From CAWGLW01 sp963823525 (GTDB lineage Bacteria > Pseudomonadota > Gammaproteobacteria > Steroidobacterales > Steroidobacteraceae), in assembly GCA_963823525.1 (NCBI GenBank), contig CAWGLW010000006.1:1364001-1428000 (forward strand): a DNA stretch of 64,000 bases, in the 5' to 3' direction. Below are positions 52,737 through 62,842 of this stretch, in pieces. Made by a program: the position numbers and the translations under genes. The notes beneath the pieces were generated by a model. That model was not told the DNA's origin, searched no databases, and worked only from the letters and a program-made list of their open reading frames with translations. The stretch's first letter is position 1; each line of letters opens with the position of its first letter.

Positions 52737-53957
52737 ATGAACCAGGGCTTGATCCATTCCCCGCTGCCGCCGATCCGCGAGTTTCTGAAGCTCGAATCCG
52801 CGAGCGGCATCCTGCTCGTGATCGCCGGCGCGCTCGCGATGATTACGGCTAATACGGACCTCGTCGGCGCCTACCAGGGCTTGCTGGACTTGCCGATCAA
52901 GATCCAGATCGGCAGCTTCGTGCTCGACAAGTCGCTGCTCATCTGGGTCAACGACCTGCTCATGGCGATCTTCTTTCTGCTGATCGGGCTGGAGATCAAG
53001 CGTGAGGTTGTCTCGGGCGAGTTGTCAGATCCTTCCCGGATTGCGCTGCCGGCTCTTGCTGCAGTAGGCGGCATGGTGGTGCCGGTCGCGCTCTATGTCT
53101 GGGTGAACTGGGGCGATGCGGAGAATATGCGCGGCTGGGCAATCCCGGCGGCCACGGACATTGCCTTTGCCCTGGGCCTGCTTTCCTTGTTCGGCAGGCG
53201 CGTGCCGGTCGGTCTGAAGATTTTCCTGATGACGCTGGCGGTGATCGACGATCTTGGCGCGATTGTCATCATCGCGCTGTTTTACTCAGGCGATCTGTCA
53301 ATGACGGCGCTGGCCTGGGCTGGCGGCGCGATCGTGCTGTTGTTGGTGATGAACTGGCGAGGCGTGACCAGTATTGCCGCGTACATCCTCGTCGGCGTCG
53401 CCCTGTGGGTCTTTGTACTGAAGTCGGGTGTCCACGCGACGCTGGCCGGTGTGATCACTGCACTGATGATCCCCTCCAGCGACCCGAAAAATCCAGATCG
53501 CTCACCGGTCCAGGTACTCGAGCACGCGCTGCATCCCTGGGTGGCTTACGGCATCCTGCCGCTGTTTGCGTTTGCCAATGCCGGAGTCCGGCTCGAGGGT
53601 ATCGGCTTCGCGGACCTGATGCATCCTGTTCCGCTCGGCATCATCCTCGGACTGGTTGTTGGCAAGCAGTTGGGGGTATTTGTGTTTTCCTGGGTAGCTA
53701 TCAAGTCCGGGATGGCAGCCCTGCCCACGGGCGTCGGACTCAAGCAGGTCTATGCAGCCTCGATTCTGACCGGTATCGGTTTCACGATGAGTTTGTTCAT
53801 CGCGATGCTGGCCTTTGAGAACACGGCGTCCGGCGAGGTCATGGTGATGGATCGGCCCGGCATTCTCGTCGCCTCGCTGATATCCGCAGTACTCGGTTAC
53901 ATCGCACTGAATCTGGTGCTGCCGAAGGACGGCAACGGGGCACACACCGGGGCCTGA
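52737..53957 (+). CDS. nhaA: Na+/H+ antiporter NhaA
   Basis: Inner-membrane sodium/proton exchanger for pH and salt homeostasis, 406 residues, 12 helices. Functional acids in AATDIAFALG and AVIDDLGAI correspond to E. coli Asp133, Asp163 and Asp164. LTGIGFTMSLFIAMLAF is the family signature. Start at 52737 (MNQGLIHS), just after comF. Converges on ubiA with 4 bases between stops. Confidence 0.96.
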   Translation: MNQGLIHSPLPPIREFLKLESASGILLVIAGALAMITANTDLVGAYQGLLDLPIKIQIGSFVLDKSLLIWVNDLLMAIFFLLIGLEIKREVVSGELSDPSRIALPALAAVGGMVVPVALYVWVNWGDAENMRGWAIPAATDIAFALGLLSLFGRRVPVGLKIFLMTLAVIDDLGAIVIIALFYSGDLSMTALAWAGGAIVLLLVMNWRGVTSIAAYILVGVALWVFVLKSGVHATLAGVITALMIPSSDPKNPDRSPVQVLEHALHPWVAYGILPLFAFANAGVRLEGIGFADLMHPVPLGIILGLVVGKQLGVFVFSWVAIKSGMAALPTGVGLKQVYAASILTGIGFTMSLFIAMLAFENTASGEVMVMDRPGILVASLISAVLGYIALNLVLPKDGNGAHTGA

Positions 53958-53961
53958 CCGG

Positions 53962-54882
53962 TCAGTTCGTAAACAGGTAGTGCAGCAGGATTCCGGCGAA
54001 GACCACAAGGCCGAAAAGGTTGTTGTTCAGAAAAGCCCTGAAACAATCGGCCGGGCGCCTTTCCCTGATCAGGTACTGCTGCCGAAGGGCCAGCAGCGCA
54101 GCCGCAGCAAGGCCGATCCAGTACCAGTAGCCCAGTGCGCTCATGTGTCCGGCCAGCGCGAGCCCGGCGAGCGCGGCAACCTGCAGAAGAGCAATGATCA
54201 GTCGATCGGCCCGGCCGAACAGGATCGCCGAGGAGCGTATGCCAATGACCAGATCGTCTTCCCGGTCCACCATTGCGTAGATGGTGTCGTAGGCTGTCGT
54301 CCACAATACGACCGAGACGAATATCACCCAGGCAACGGTTGGTACGCTGCCGGTCTGGGCCGCAAAAACCATTGGCACGGACCAGCCGAAAGCGGCTCCG
54401 AGATACGCCTGCGGCAATGAAAAGAAGCGCTTCAAGAACGGGTAGGTGACCGCCAGCAAGCCGCCAATCAATGCGAGTACCTGGGTTGGTCGATTCAGTG
54501 GAATCAGCAGCGCCAGAGCGATCAGTCCAAGCACGGCAAACAGGGCAAGGGCTTCGGCGGTCGAAATGCTCTGGCGCGCCAGCGGCCGATCCGCGGTGCG
54601 CTGCACGTGCGGATCGAAGTCGCGATCGGCGAAGTCGTTGATCACGCACCCGGCCGAACGCATGACGAACGTGCCGATGACAAAAATTACAAACAGCCTC
54701 TCGTCGGGTTGCCCGCCCGCCGATATCCACAGCGCCCAGAGCACCGGCCACATCAACAGCCAGATACCGATCGGCCGATCCAGACGCATCAAACGCGCGT
54801 ATTCCCGAAGCCGCAGGCTGAGTGGTGACGGCTCCCGCTGTTTTTCGCTGCCGGATGCCTCTGGTGCTTGCTTGCTGGCCAT
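53962..54882 (-). CDS. ubiA: 4-hydroxybenzoate octaprenyltransferase
   Basis: Prenylates 4-hydroxybenzoate in ubiquinone synthesis; integral membrane protein of 306 residues. Asp-rich motifs NDFADRDFDPHVQRTADRP and DTIYAMVDREDDLVIG bind prenyl diphosphate with Mg2+. The start overlaps the recG stop in an ATGA arrangement (54882-54884). Confidence 0.96.
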   Translation of the reverse strand: MASKQAPEASGSEKQREPSPLSLRLREYARLMRLDRPIGIWLLMWPVLWALWISAGGQPDERLFVIFVIGTFVMRSAGCVINDFADRDFDPHVQRTADRPLARQSISTAEALALFAVLGLIALALLIPLNRPTQVLALIGGLLAVTYPFLKRFFSLPQAYLGAAFGWSVPMVFAAQTGSVPTVAWVIFVSVVLWTTAYDTIYAMVDREDDLVIGIRSSAILFGRADRLIIALLQVAALAGLALAGHMSALGYWYWIGLAAAALLALRQQYLIRERRPADCFRAFLNNNLFGLVVFAGILLHYLFTN

Positions 54883-57008
54883 CAGACCTTCCCGAAATGC
54901 TCGGCGTCGCCAATCCAGCGACGCAGCAGAAGCTCAATATTCGCTCGTTGGCTCTCCAGCAGCAATGCGGCGGCACGCTGGACTCCGGGCAGCAGGTCCG
55001 AATCCCGCAGCAGATCCGCAACCTTCAGCTGCATAAGGCCCGTCTGCCGGGTGCCCAGCAGCTCGCCCGGCCCGCGCAGTTCCAGATCCCTCCGGGCCAC
55101 TTCGAATCCGTCGTTGGTATTGCGCAGTACGGCCAGTCGTTCGCGCGCAATCGACGTCAGCGGCACGCCATAAAGCAGCACGCAGCTGCTTTCCACCGAG
55201 CCCCGCCCGACCCGACCGCGCAGCTGGTGCAGCTGCGCAAGTCCCATGCGCTCGGCGTTTTCGATGATCATCAGGCTGGCGTTGGGCACATCGACCCCCA
55301 CCTCGATCACTGTCGTCGCGACCAGCAGGTCGAGTTTTCCCTGCTTGAAAGAGTCCATCGTCGACTCCTTGCGCCGCCCGCTCATGCGCCCGTGCACGAG
55401 GCCGATACGAATCTCCGGTAACGCTGCGGCCAGCGTGGCAGCCGTCTCTTCGGCCGCCTGGTAGCGGAGGGCCTCGGACTCATCGATCAACGGACAGACC
55501 CAGTAGGCCTGGCGGCCTGAACGGCAAGCCGATTCAACGCGCGCGACGACCTCGCTGCGCCGGGTCTCCGGCAGGACCACGGTCCGAATCGGCGTGCGCC
55601 CCGGAGGCAATTCATCGATCACGGACACATCGAGGTCGGCGTACGCCGTCATGGCCAGCGTGCGCGGTATCGGTGTCGCGGTCATGACCAGCTGGTGCGG
55701 ATGGCGCCCATCGGTGAGGCCTTTCTCGCGCAATTGCAGGCGCTGATGCACGCCAAACCGGTGCTGCTCATCGATCACGACCAGCGCCAGTTTTTTGAAC
55801 TCGACACCTTGCTGAAACAAGGCATGGGTGCCGACCGCGACCTGGATCGCGCCACTGGCGAGATCATCCGTCAGAGCCGCACGTTGCCGCCCTGTGTGAC
55901 GACCCGTCAGCAGGCCGACCCGGACATCGAGCGGATCGAGCCAGGCGAGCAGGCTGCGGGCGTGCTGTTCCGCGAGCAGTTCGGTCGGGGCCATGACGGC
56001 AGCCTGCGCCGAGTTGTCGACAGCCTGCAACGCGGCCAGCGCAGCCACGACCGTTTTGCCGGATCCAACGTCGCCCTGGACGAGGCGCATCATCGGGTGC
56101 GAGGCATTCAGGTCACGCTCGACCTCCCGCCAAACCCGGGCCTGTGCGTTGGTCAGCCGAAACGGCAATTCGTCCAGGCAGCGCTGAACAAGGTTCGATC
56201 GCATCTGCAAGGGCCAGGATCGGTCGCGTTCGACCGCCTCGCGCCGCAGCCTCAGGCTCACTTGGTGCGCCAGCAGTTCCTCGAACGCAAGGCGGCGCTG
56301 GGCGGGATGACGGCCGGCATTGAGCAGGTCGATATCCGCGTCGGCCGCGGGTCGATGCACATAGCGAATCGCCGATACGAGCTCCGGAAGCCCGAGTTCC
56401 TCGAGTACCCCCTTCGGGATGCATTCGTGGAGGCCGCCGCTGCGAAGCTGTTCGAGCGCCCGGTCCGAAAGCATTCGCAGCCGGCCCTGGCGGACGCCCT
56501 CGGTGGCCGGGTAGATCGGGGTCAGGCGTTCCTCGGTGCCGGACCCACCGGCGCTGTCGGCGTGTCGATACTCGGGGTGGACAATCTCGAGACCGCCGGG
56601 GCCCGCCCTGACCTCGCCGAAGCAACGCAGCCGGGTGCCGCGCGTGAGGTTGTTCTGTTGCGCTGTCGAGAAGTGGAAAAAACGCAGTGTCAGAGCTCCC
56701 GAGCCGTCGCTGATACGACAAAGTAAGGTGCGACGTCGACGCAGAACGACCTCGGCCAGTTGAATCTCGCCCTCGATCACGGCCCGGTTGCCGGGGCGCA
56801 GTCCCCCGATCGGCACGATGCGCGTTCGGTCTTCGTAGCGCAAAGGGAGGTGAAACAACACGTCCTGCACGCTGTGCAGTCCCAGCTTTCCCAGTGTCGC
56901 GGCGAGCGCAGCACCGACGCCGCGCAACGCGGTCACCGGGCGATCGGCGAGCGAAAGCGGCGGAGGGCTGGCTCGCGGCGCGCTGCGGCGGGAATACGAA
57001 GACGTCAA
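54882..57008 (-). CDS. recG: ATP-dependent DNA helicase RecG
   Basis: Branch-migration helicase for stalled forks and recombination. An OB-fold wedge domain (about 55-160, including EDRTRIVPIG), then a superfamily 2 motor with Walker A LVQGDVGSGKTVVAALAAL, VIDEQHRFGVHQR, TATPIPRTL and QLRGRVGRG. 708 residues. Between ridA and ubiA. Confidence 0.97.
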   Translation of the reverse strand: MTSSYSRRSAPRASPPPLSLADRPVTALRGVGAALAATLGKLGLHSVQDVLFHLPLRYEDRTRIVPIGGLRPGNRAVIEGEIQLAEVVLRRRRTLLCRISDGSGALTLRFFHFSTAQQNNLTRGTRLRCFGEVRAGPGGLEIVHPEYRHADSAGGSGTEERLTPIYPATEGVRQGRLRMLSDRALEQLRSGGLHECIPKGVLEELGLPELVSAIRYVHRPAADADIDLLNAGRHPAQRRLAFEELLAHQVSLRLRREAVERDRSWPLQMRSNLVQRCLDELPFRLTNAQARVWREVERDLNASHPMMRLVQGDVGSGKTVVAALAALQAVDNSAQAAVMAPTELLAEQHARSLLAWLDPLDVRVGLLTGRHTGRQRAALTDDLASGAIQVAVGTHALFQQGVEFKKLALVVIDEQHRFGVHQRLQLREKGLTDGRHPHQLVMTATPIPRTLAMTAYADLDVSVIDELPPGRTPIRTVVLPETRRSEVVARVESACRSGRQAYWVCPLIDESEALRYQAAEETAATLAAALPEIRIGLVHGRMSGRRKESTMDSFKQGKLDLLVATTVIEVGVDVPNASLMIIENAERMGLAQLHQLRGRVGRGSVESSCVLLYGVPLTSIARERLAVLRNTNDGFEVARRDLELRGPGELLGTRQTGLMQLKVADLLRDSDLLPGVQRAAALLLESQRANIELLLRRWIGDAEHFGKV

Positions 57009-57025
57009 TACTCCGCCTCCGCGCT

Positions 57026-57406
57026 TCAGAGTTCGAGGATGCCGTCCATCTCCACGGACGCACCGCGTGGCAGCGCGGCCACACCGACCGCCGCGCGAGC
57101 CGGATAAGGTTGGCCGAAGTACTCCGCCATGATGCGGTTGACCAGTTGGAAATCCCCGAGGTCGGTTAGAAAGACGTTCAGTTTCACCATCGAGGAGAAA
57201 TCACCACCGGCCGCTTTCGACACCGCGGCGAGGTTATCGAACACGCGTCGAATCTGTGCCTCCTTGTCAGTACTGACCAGTTCGCCGGTGGCCGGGTCCA
57301 GCGGGATCTGGCCCGACAGGTAGACGGTGCTGCCGGCTTTCACGGCCTGTGAGTAGGTGCCGATGGCCTGCGGGGCATCGGCTGTCGAGATCGCTTCACG
57401 AGCCAC
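57026..57406 (-). CDS. ridA: RidA family enamine/imine deaminase
   Basis: Hydrolyses reactive 2-aminoacrylate and related imines. 126 residues, starts with GTG preceded by GGAGA. Contains GTYSQAV, VYLSGQIPLDPATGEL and the key Arg in YPARAAVGVAALPRGASVEMDG. Conserved place between spoT and recG. Confidence 0.95.
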   Translation of the reverse strand: MAREAISTADAPQAIGTYSQAVKAGSTVYLSGQIPLDPATGELVSTDKEAQIRRVFDNLAAVSKAAGGDFSSMVKLNVFLTDLGDFQLVNRIMAEYFGQPYPARAAVGVAALPRGASVEMDGILEL

Positions 57407-57463
57407 GGGTATCTCCGATGAGTGACGGGAGGACTAGTTTAGAGGAAAGCGCCCCCGTCGCCG

Positions 57464-59617
57464 TCAGGCGAGTGTGCGAATGACGCTGAGCACATCGGGC
57501 ATCGAACGTATCTCCCGGATCAGCCGCGCCAGGTGTCGGCGGTCCTTGATCAAGAGCTCGAATACCAGCGTCGAAGTGTTGCTGTCTCGCTCAGCGAGAG
57601 ATACGCGGTCAATGTTGGTCTGCGTGCTCGCAATGGCCGCTGCGACATGGGCGAGCACGCCCATGCGATTGGTAACGCCTACCTTGATCTCGGCGTGGAA
57701 CAGGCGGTCAATGCCCTGCTGCCAGGCGACGTTGACCCACTTCTCCGGGTATTTCCTGAACGAAGCGAGATTGCGGCAGGCCTCGCGATGGATGACCACG
57801 CCCCGACCGCTGGAGAGATTTGCAAGGATCGGGTCGTTTGGAATCGGGAAGCAGCAACGCGCATAGGTCACGACGAGCCCTTCAGTGCCCGCGATCGTCA
57901 GGGGGACCGCCGTGGCCTGGCCGGCTTCGTCCGCCTCGGATGGCAACAGTCGTCGGGCTACGAACGGAGCAACCCGCTCACCCAGACCGATCTTCTCGAA
58001 CAACTCGTCCTTGTCCTGCAGTCCGAGGTCACCGACCACCCGGTTCAAGGTATCGTCCGGGATCTTGCGCAGGTTGAGCGAGAATTCCTCCAGCGCCTGG
58101 CCGAGCAGACGACGGCCGAGCTCGGTTGCCTCGCCGCGCCGCAGGTTCTTGAGGTAGTTACGGATCGCCGTGCGCGCCTTCGCGGTGACGACAAAATTGA
58201 GCCAGGCCGGGTTCGGTGTCGCGCCCTTCGCGGTGATGATCTCAACGGTCTGCCCATTTCGAAGCGGCGTGCGCAGGGGCACGAGCCGTCGCCCAACCTT
58301 GGCCGCGACGCATCGATTGCCGACATCGGTGTGCACGTCGTAGGCAAAGTCAACGCAGGTCGCATCCCGCGGCAGCCGGCGGATGTCGCCTTTCGGCGTG
58401 AAGACGTAGACCTTGTCCGGAAACAGGTCCACCTTGACGCTCTCGAGAAACTCCTCTGAGTTGCCGTCGCGCTGGATGTCTATCAGTTGCTGCAGCCACT
58501 CCCGGGCGCCGGCATTGCGGGCGTGCGCACCCTTCGCTCCTTCTTTGTATTGCCAGTGCGCCGCAATTCCGGACTCGGCCACGGTGTGCATTTCCTGAGT
58601 GCGGATCTGCACTTCGATCGGCGCGCCGTGCGGCCCGAATAGCGTCGTGTGCAGCGACTGGTAGCCGTTACTGCGCGGGATCGCGATGTAATCCTTGAAG
58701 CGTCCGGGCATTGGCTTGAAGGTGCTGTGTACCACGCCGATCGCGCGGTAGCAGGTGTCGGCCCTGTCGACGACGATGCGAAAACCATAGACATCGACAA
58801 TTTCGTTTAACGAGACCTTCTTGCGCCGCATCTTCTGGTAGATGCTGTAAGCGTCCTTTTCACGTCCCTCGACGTGGGCCTCAATGCCGTTTTTCTCGAG
58901 GGCGGCTTTGAGTTCCGCCGCGATCCGTCCGACAAAGCGTTTCTGGTTACCCTTTGCGCGGCGCACCGCGGATTCGATCGCCCGGTAGCGGCGAGGGTAG
59001 AGGGAACGAAAACCAAGGTCTTCAAGCTCGGTCTTGATCGAATGCATGCCAAGACGGTTAGCGATTGGTGCGTAAATATCCAGCGTCTCGCGGGCGACGG
59101 AACGGCGTTTCGCCGGCGGCATCGCACCTAAGGTGCGCATGTTGTGCGTCCGGTCGGCGAGCTTGACGATGATCACGCGGATATCGCGCACCATCGCGAG
59201 CAGCATCTTGCGGAAACTCTCCGCCTGCGCTTCCTCGCGGCTCTTGAACTGGATCTGGTCGAGCTTGCTGACCCCGTCGACCAGCTCAGCGACCTCCGCT
59301 CCGAAGCGTTCGGTAATTTCGTCCTTGGCGGTGCCGGTGTCCTCCATCGTGTCGTGGAGGATGGCGGCGATCAGGGTCTGGGGATCAAGGCGCAGATCGG
59401 CCAGGATCCCGGCCACCGCGACCGGGTGGGTAATGTAGGGTTCGCCCGAGCGGCGGCGCTGGCCGTCGTGGGCCCGGTATGCAAAATCGTAGGCCTGTTC
59501 GACCCGCTCGACGTCAGCAGCCGGAAGGTACTGCTCGAGTTTCGAAATCAGATGATTGACGCCAATCGAGCGTCTCCCGTACGGCAGCATGCTGCGTATA
59601 GAAGACGTGACGTCCAT
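57464..59617 (-). CDS. spoT: Bifunctional (p)ppGpp synthetase/hydrolase SpoT
   Basis: Makes and degrades the stringent alarmone. An HD hydrolase domain with HDTMEDTG at about 88-95 is followed by the synthetase domain, where the charged motif is RFKD in GRFKDYIA, typical of bifunctional SpoT/Rel (RelA has EXDD). TGS, a helical region and a C-terminal ACT domain complete the 717 residues. It follows rpoZ by 23 bases; the ribosome-binding site is weak. Confidence 0.97.
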   Translation of the reverse strand: MDVTSSIRSMLPYGRRSIGVNHLISKLEQYLPAADVERVEQAYDFAYRAHDGQRRRSGEPYITHPVAVAGILADLRLDPQTLIAAILHDTMEDTGTAKDEITERFGAEVAELVDGVSKLDQIQFKSREEAQAESFRKMLLAMVRDIRVIIVKLADRTHNMRTLGAMPPAKRRSVARETLDIYAPIANRLGMHSIKTELEDLGFRSLYPRRYRAIESAVRRAKGNQKRFVGRIAAELKAALEKNGIEAHVEGREKDAYSIYQKMRRKKVSLNEIVDVYGFRIVVDRADTCYRAIGVVHSTFKPMPGRFKDYIAIPRSNGYQSLHTTLFGPHGAPIEVQIRTQEMHTVAESGIAAHWQYKEGAKGAHARNAGAREWLQQLIDIQRDGNSEEFLESVKVDLFPDKVYVFTPKGDIRRLPRDATCVDFAYDVHTDVGNRCVAAKVGRRLVPLRTPLRNGQTVEIITAKGATPNPAWLNFVVTAKARTAIRNYLKNLRRGEATELGRRLLGQALEEFSLNLRKIPDDTLNRVVGDLGLQDKDELFEKIGLGERVAPFVARRLLPSEADEAGQATAVPLTIAGTEGLVVTYARCCFPIPNDPILANLSSGRGVVIHREACRNLASFRKYPEKWVNVAWQQGIDRLFHAEIKVGVTNRMGVLAHVAAAIASTQTNIDRVSLAERDSNTSTLVFELLIKDRRHLARLIREIRSMPDVLSVIRTLA

Positions 59618-59640
59618 TGCGCGTCAGTGAACCGTGGGGC

Positions 59641-59919
59641 TCAGTCTCCCAGGCCGATCTGCGGTGCGCGCAACTCCCCCATGAACTCGGGTTCCGGGAG
59701 GAGTTCCTGAGGCGGCCGGTCCGGCTCTTCGAGGATTTCGACGCCGATGTGTCCCGCCGCAATTTCTCGCAACGCCAGCACCGTGGGCTTGTCGTTTTCC
59801 CAGTCCAGCGTCGGCTCGGCGCCATTCGCCAGTTTTCGCGCACGTCGCGAGGCGACCAGCACCAGCTGGAAAAGGTTGGGAACATTCTGCAAACAGTCTT
59901 CTACGGTGATGCGGGCCAT
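59641..59919 (-). CDS. rpoZ: RNA polymerase omega subunit
   Basis: Small subunit that helps assembly of the beta-prime subunit. 92 residues beginning MARITVEDCLQNVPNLFQLV and RRARKLANGAEP, which define the family; the acidic, Pro-rich tail is variable. In the usual gmk-rpoZ-spoT order. Confidence 0.97.
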   Translation of the reverse strand: MARITVEDCLQNVPNLFQLVLVASRRARKLANGAEPTLDWENDKPTVLALREIAAGHIGVEILEEPDRPPQELLPEPEFMGELRAPQIGLGD

Positions 59920-59963
59920 GGGGGCTCAGTTAGACAGGGACAAGGGGCGTAAGCATACCATAG

Positions 59964-60596
59964 TCATTTCGTCAGGCTATCGGCCAGCACCCCCAGGCCC
60001 GGCCGGTCGGAACGCGCCGCCGTGCCCTTGCCTCGCACGGTGTCCTGCAGCGCATCGACGGCCCGGTCAAAGTCATCATTGATGACGACAAAATCGAAAT
60101 CGCGCCAGTGTTTCATGTCATCGGCGGCCTCGCCGAGGCGGCGCTCGATCACCGCGTCGGAATCGGTGCCGCGCCCGCGCAACCGCCGTTCGAGTTCCTT
60201 CCGCGACGGCGGCAGAATAAAAACGGACACGCTCTCGGGCATTGCGCGGCGGATCTGCGCCGCGCCCTGCCAGTCGATTTCGAGGATCAGGTCCTGGCCA
60301 GCGGCGAGGGAGTCCTCGACCTGTTTCCGGGCGGTGCCGTAATAGTTGTCGAACACGCGGGCGTATTCCAGGAAGTCGCCGGCCGCGATCATGCGCTCGA
60401 ATCGTTCTCTGTCGACGAAGAAATAGTCCTGCCCGTGCTGTTCCGCGGGACGCCGCGGCCGGGTCGTATAGGAAACCGAGAAGCGCAGAGACGGTTCGCG
60501 TTCCATCAGGGCACGGACCAGCGTGGTCTTGCCGGCGCCTGACGGCGCCGTGATCACGAACAGGCGGCCTCGATCAGGCGGTTGCGCTCCGGTCAT
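59964..60596 (-). CDS. gmk: Guanylate kinase
   Basis: Phosphorylates GMP to GDP. Walker A is ITAPSGAGKTTLVRAL; SVSYTTRPRRPAEQHGQDYFF binds GMP and LILEIDWQGAAQIR follows. 210 residues, start at 60596 with GGAGA upstream; a GTG at 60617 is possible. Upstream is an ABC exporter, where E. coli has yicC. Confidence 0.96.
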   Translation of the reverse strand: MTGAQPPDRGRLFVITAPSGAGKTTLVRALMEREPSLRFSVSYTTRPRRPAEQHGQDYFFVDRERFERMIAAGDFLEYARVFDNYYGTARKQVEDSLAAGQDLILEIDWQGAAQIRRAMPESVSVFILPPSRKELERRLRGRGTDSDAVIERRLGEAADDMKHWRDFDFVVINDDFDRAVDALQDTVRGKGTAARSDRPGLGVLADSLTK

Positions 60597-60738
60597 TGAA
60601 TGTGTCTCCGCGTGCACGTCTGCCTTCGAACCGTTACCCGCTCGCCACCGGTCCCTGCAGGCTCCGGGTCGCCAGCGAACGGCAGCTCACCCAACCGGGG
60701 TGTGTGCCCTCGTTTGCCGGCGGCGCAGCACAACAGGC

Positions 60739-61830
60739 TCAATCCAGTCGCTTGTGAAAGCGAAGCACTGCCAGTATCAGGGTAATTATAAGAAACGCCA
60801 CCAGCTTGAGCGCGTCGGGGCCCATGTCCGAAAGTTCCGCGCCTCGCAGCACGATGCCCCGTATGAGGACATTGAAGTGCGTCAGCGGCAACAGTTGTGC
60901 AAGCCACTGGGCGGCCTTCGGCATTCCGTCGAACGGAAACATGAACCCTGACAGCAGGATGGACGGCAGCAGGACAAAGACCGACATCTGGAATGCCTGC
61001 ATTTGCGTCTTGGCGATCGTCGATATCAACAGGCCGAGGGTCAGCGTCGCCGCAATGAACAAGCCGACGGCCAGGTAAAGGTCCGTTAGGCGGCCGTTCA
61101 CCGGCACGTCAAAGAGCAGCGAGCCCGCCACCAGGACCAGCGTGGCCTGCAAAAAACCGATAAAGACATAAGGCAGCAATTTGCCGACCATCAGTTCGAC
61201 GGTGCTTACCGGCGTCGTAATCAGCAACTCCAGGTTGCCCCGCTCGCGCTCTCGGACGATCGCAACGGCTGTGAACATGACCATCGTCATGGTCAGAATC
61301 ACGCCGATGAGCGCCGGGACAATCTGTACGGCCGTCCGCTTTTCGGGGTTGAATTCAGTCAGGACTGCAAATACGCGGGAATCTGGCGACTGCAGTCCCG
61401 CGCGACCCGAAAGTGGCATGCTCGCGAGCCGACCCGCGATGCCTTCGATGGTTGGCTCGCTTCCGTCTACCAGCAGTTGTGCAAGCGGGCGCTCCGGTTG
61501 CTGGTAACGACGTTCCAGATCCGGCGGGATGTACACGCCCATGACGAACTCCCCGGCGCGAATCCTCGCCCGCAGTTCGTTGATCGATTGACCATAGCCG
61601 GTGACCTTGACGGCCCCGGTTGCCTCCAGATCCTGAATCAGCGCTCTTGACCGGCTGCTGCGCGCCTCGTCGACCACGCCAGTTCGAAGGTCTCTTACGT
61701 CATAGTTGATCGCGTAGCCGAACAACAACATCTGCAACAGCGGAATGCCGATGATCATGCCGAAGGTCAGCCGATCGCGTGACAGCTGCCTGATTTCCTT
61801 GTCCGCGATCGCGATGGCTCTGCTGAGCAT
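60739..61830 (-). CDS. ABC-2 type transporter permease
   Basis: Membrane component of a drug/lipid-type exporter, 363 residues: one N-terminal helix (about 24-41), a large periplasmic loop and about five C-terminal helices (from about 175). VRERERGNLELLITTPVSTVELMVGKLLPY is the ABC-2 signature. GGAGAGG precedes the start at 61830. It lies 10 bases after the ATPase gene. Being the only permease here, it should act as a dimer. Substrate unknown. Confidence 0.93.
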   Translation of the reverse strand: MLSRAIAIADKEIRQLSRDRLTFGMIIGIPLLQMLLFGYAINYDVRDLRTGVVDEARSSRSRALIQDLEATGAVKVTGYGQSINELRARIRAGEFVMGVYIPPDLERRYQQPERPLAQLLVDGSEPTIEGIAGRLASMPLSGRAGLQSPDSRVFAVLTEFNPEKRTAVQIVPALIGVILTMTMVMFTAVAIVRERERGNLELLITTPVSTVELMVGKLLPYVFIGFLQATLVLVAGSLLFDVPVNGRLTDLYLAVGLFIAATLTLGLLISTIAKTQMQAFQMSVFVLLPSILLSGFMFPFDGMPKAAQWLAQLLPLTHFNVLIRGIVLRGAELSDMGPDALKLVAFLIITLILAVLRFHKRLD

Positions 61831-61840
61831 CAGCCTCTCC

Positions 61841-62842
61841 TCAGGCGCTCGCCGCCGTTGCCCGCGCCGGGGAGCCTGCTTTGGCGTGATCGGCATCGAA
61901 ACCCGTGGACGCGACGAAAACATCCTCGAGGCTGGCCGGCACCTCGCGAATGCTGGCTTCCAGACCGGCGCCGCTTACCACTTCGCGAACCGTCTGCTCC
62001 GGGTGCATGACGGCTCGATCCAGCAGCGCATGAAGGCGGGTTCCGAGCTGCGCGACGCTGCGTACGAAGGTTTGCTGTTCGAGGATTTCGCGGATCTCGC
62101 GAACCGAATCGGCTTCAATTTCGACGATCTTTGCATCGATGTCACGGATCAGTTTCTGCGGTGGACCCTCAGCGGCGAGTTTTCCCTGGTCGAGAATGGC
62201 CAGTCGATGGCACCTCTCCGCTTCGTCCATGTAGTGCGTCGATACGAGAATGGTCGTCCCGTCATCGACCAGTTCAAAGAGATTGGCCCAGAAGTCACGC
62301 CGGTTCTGCGGATCGACCGCGCTGGTAGGCTCATCCAGGAGCAACAATTCGGGCTCGTGCAGCGTTGCAGCGGCAAGCGCCAGGCGCTGCTTCTGCCCCC
62401 CCGACAAAGTACCGGCGCGCTGCTTTCTTCGGTCCGCCAGGTCATACCGATCGAGTTGCCGCGTGACAGCACCGACGCGTTTCGCGCCGGTGAGACCGTA
62501 AATGCGACTCATGAAGTTCAGGTTCTCGGCTACGCTCAGGTCTTCCCACAAGGAAAAGCGCTGCGTCATGTAACCGAGCCGCAAACGCAAGCGTTCCGCG
62601 TCCTGCGGCATCGTCAGGCCCAGGATCTCGCAGGTGCCACTTGTGGGTTTCAATAAGCCGCAAAACATCCGGATCGTCGTCGACTTGCCGGAGCCGTTCG
62701 GGCCGAGAAACCCGTAGATCTCGGCCCGCGGGACGTCCAGAGACAGGTGATCGACGGCGACGAGGTGCCCGAAGGAGCGGGTCAGTTCGCGGGCGACAAT
62801 AGCGACATCACGCTGCACCGCCGGCTGCTCAGGTCTCGTCAC
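61841..62842 (-). CDS. ABC exporter ATP-binding protein
   Basis: Energises the permease. Walker A GPNGSGKST, signature LSGGQKQRLALAA, Walker B LLLLDEPTSAVDP and the switch His in ILVSTHYMDEAERC, plus a C-terminal ferredoxin-like region. One nucleotide-binding domain, 333 residues. Start is taken as GTG at 62842, overlapping the adaptor gene by 14 bp; later starts are possible. This differs from RbbA, which fuses two ATPases. Confidence 0.92.
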   Translation of the reverse strand: MTRPEQPAVQRDVAIVARELTRSFGHLVAVDHLSLDVPRAEIYGFLGPNGSGKSTTIRMFCGLLKPTSGTCEILGLTMPQDAERLRLRLGYMTQRFSLWEDLSVAENLNFMSRIYGLTGAKRVGAVTRQLDRYDLADRRKQRAGTLSGGQKQRLALAAATLHEPELLLLDEPTSAVDPQNRRDFWANLFELVDDGTTILVSTHYMDEAERCHRLAILDQGKLAAEGPPQKLIRDIDAKIVEIEADSVREIREILEQQTFVRSVAQLGTRLHALLDRAVMHPEQTVREVVSGAGLEASIREVPASLEDVFVASTGFDADHAKAGSPARATAASA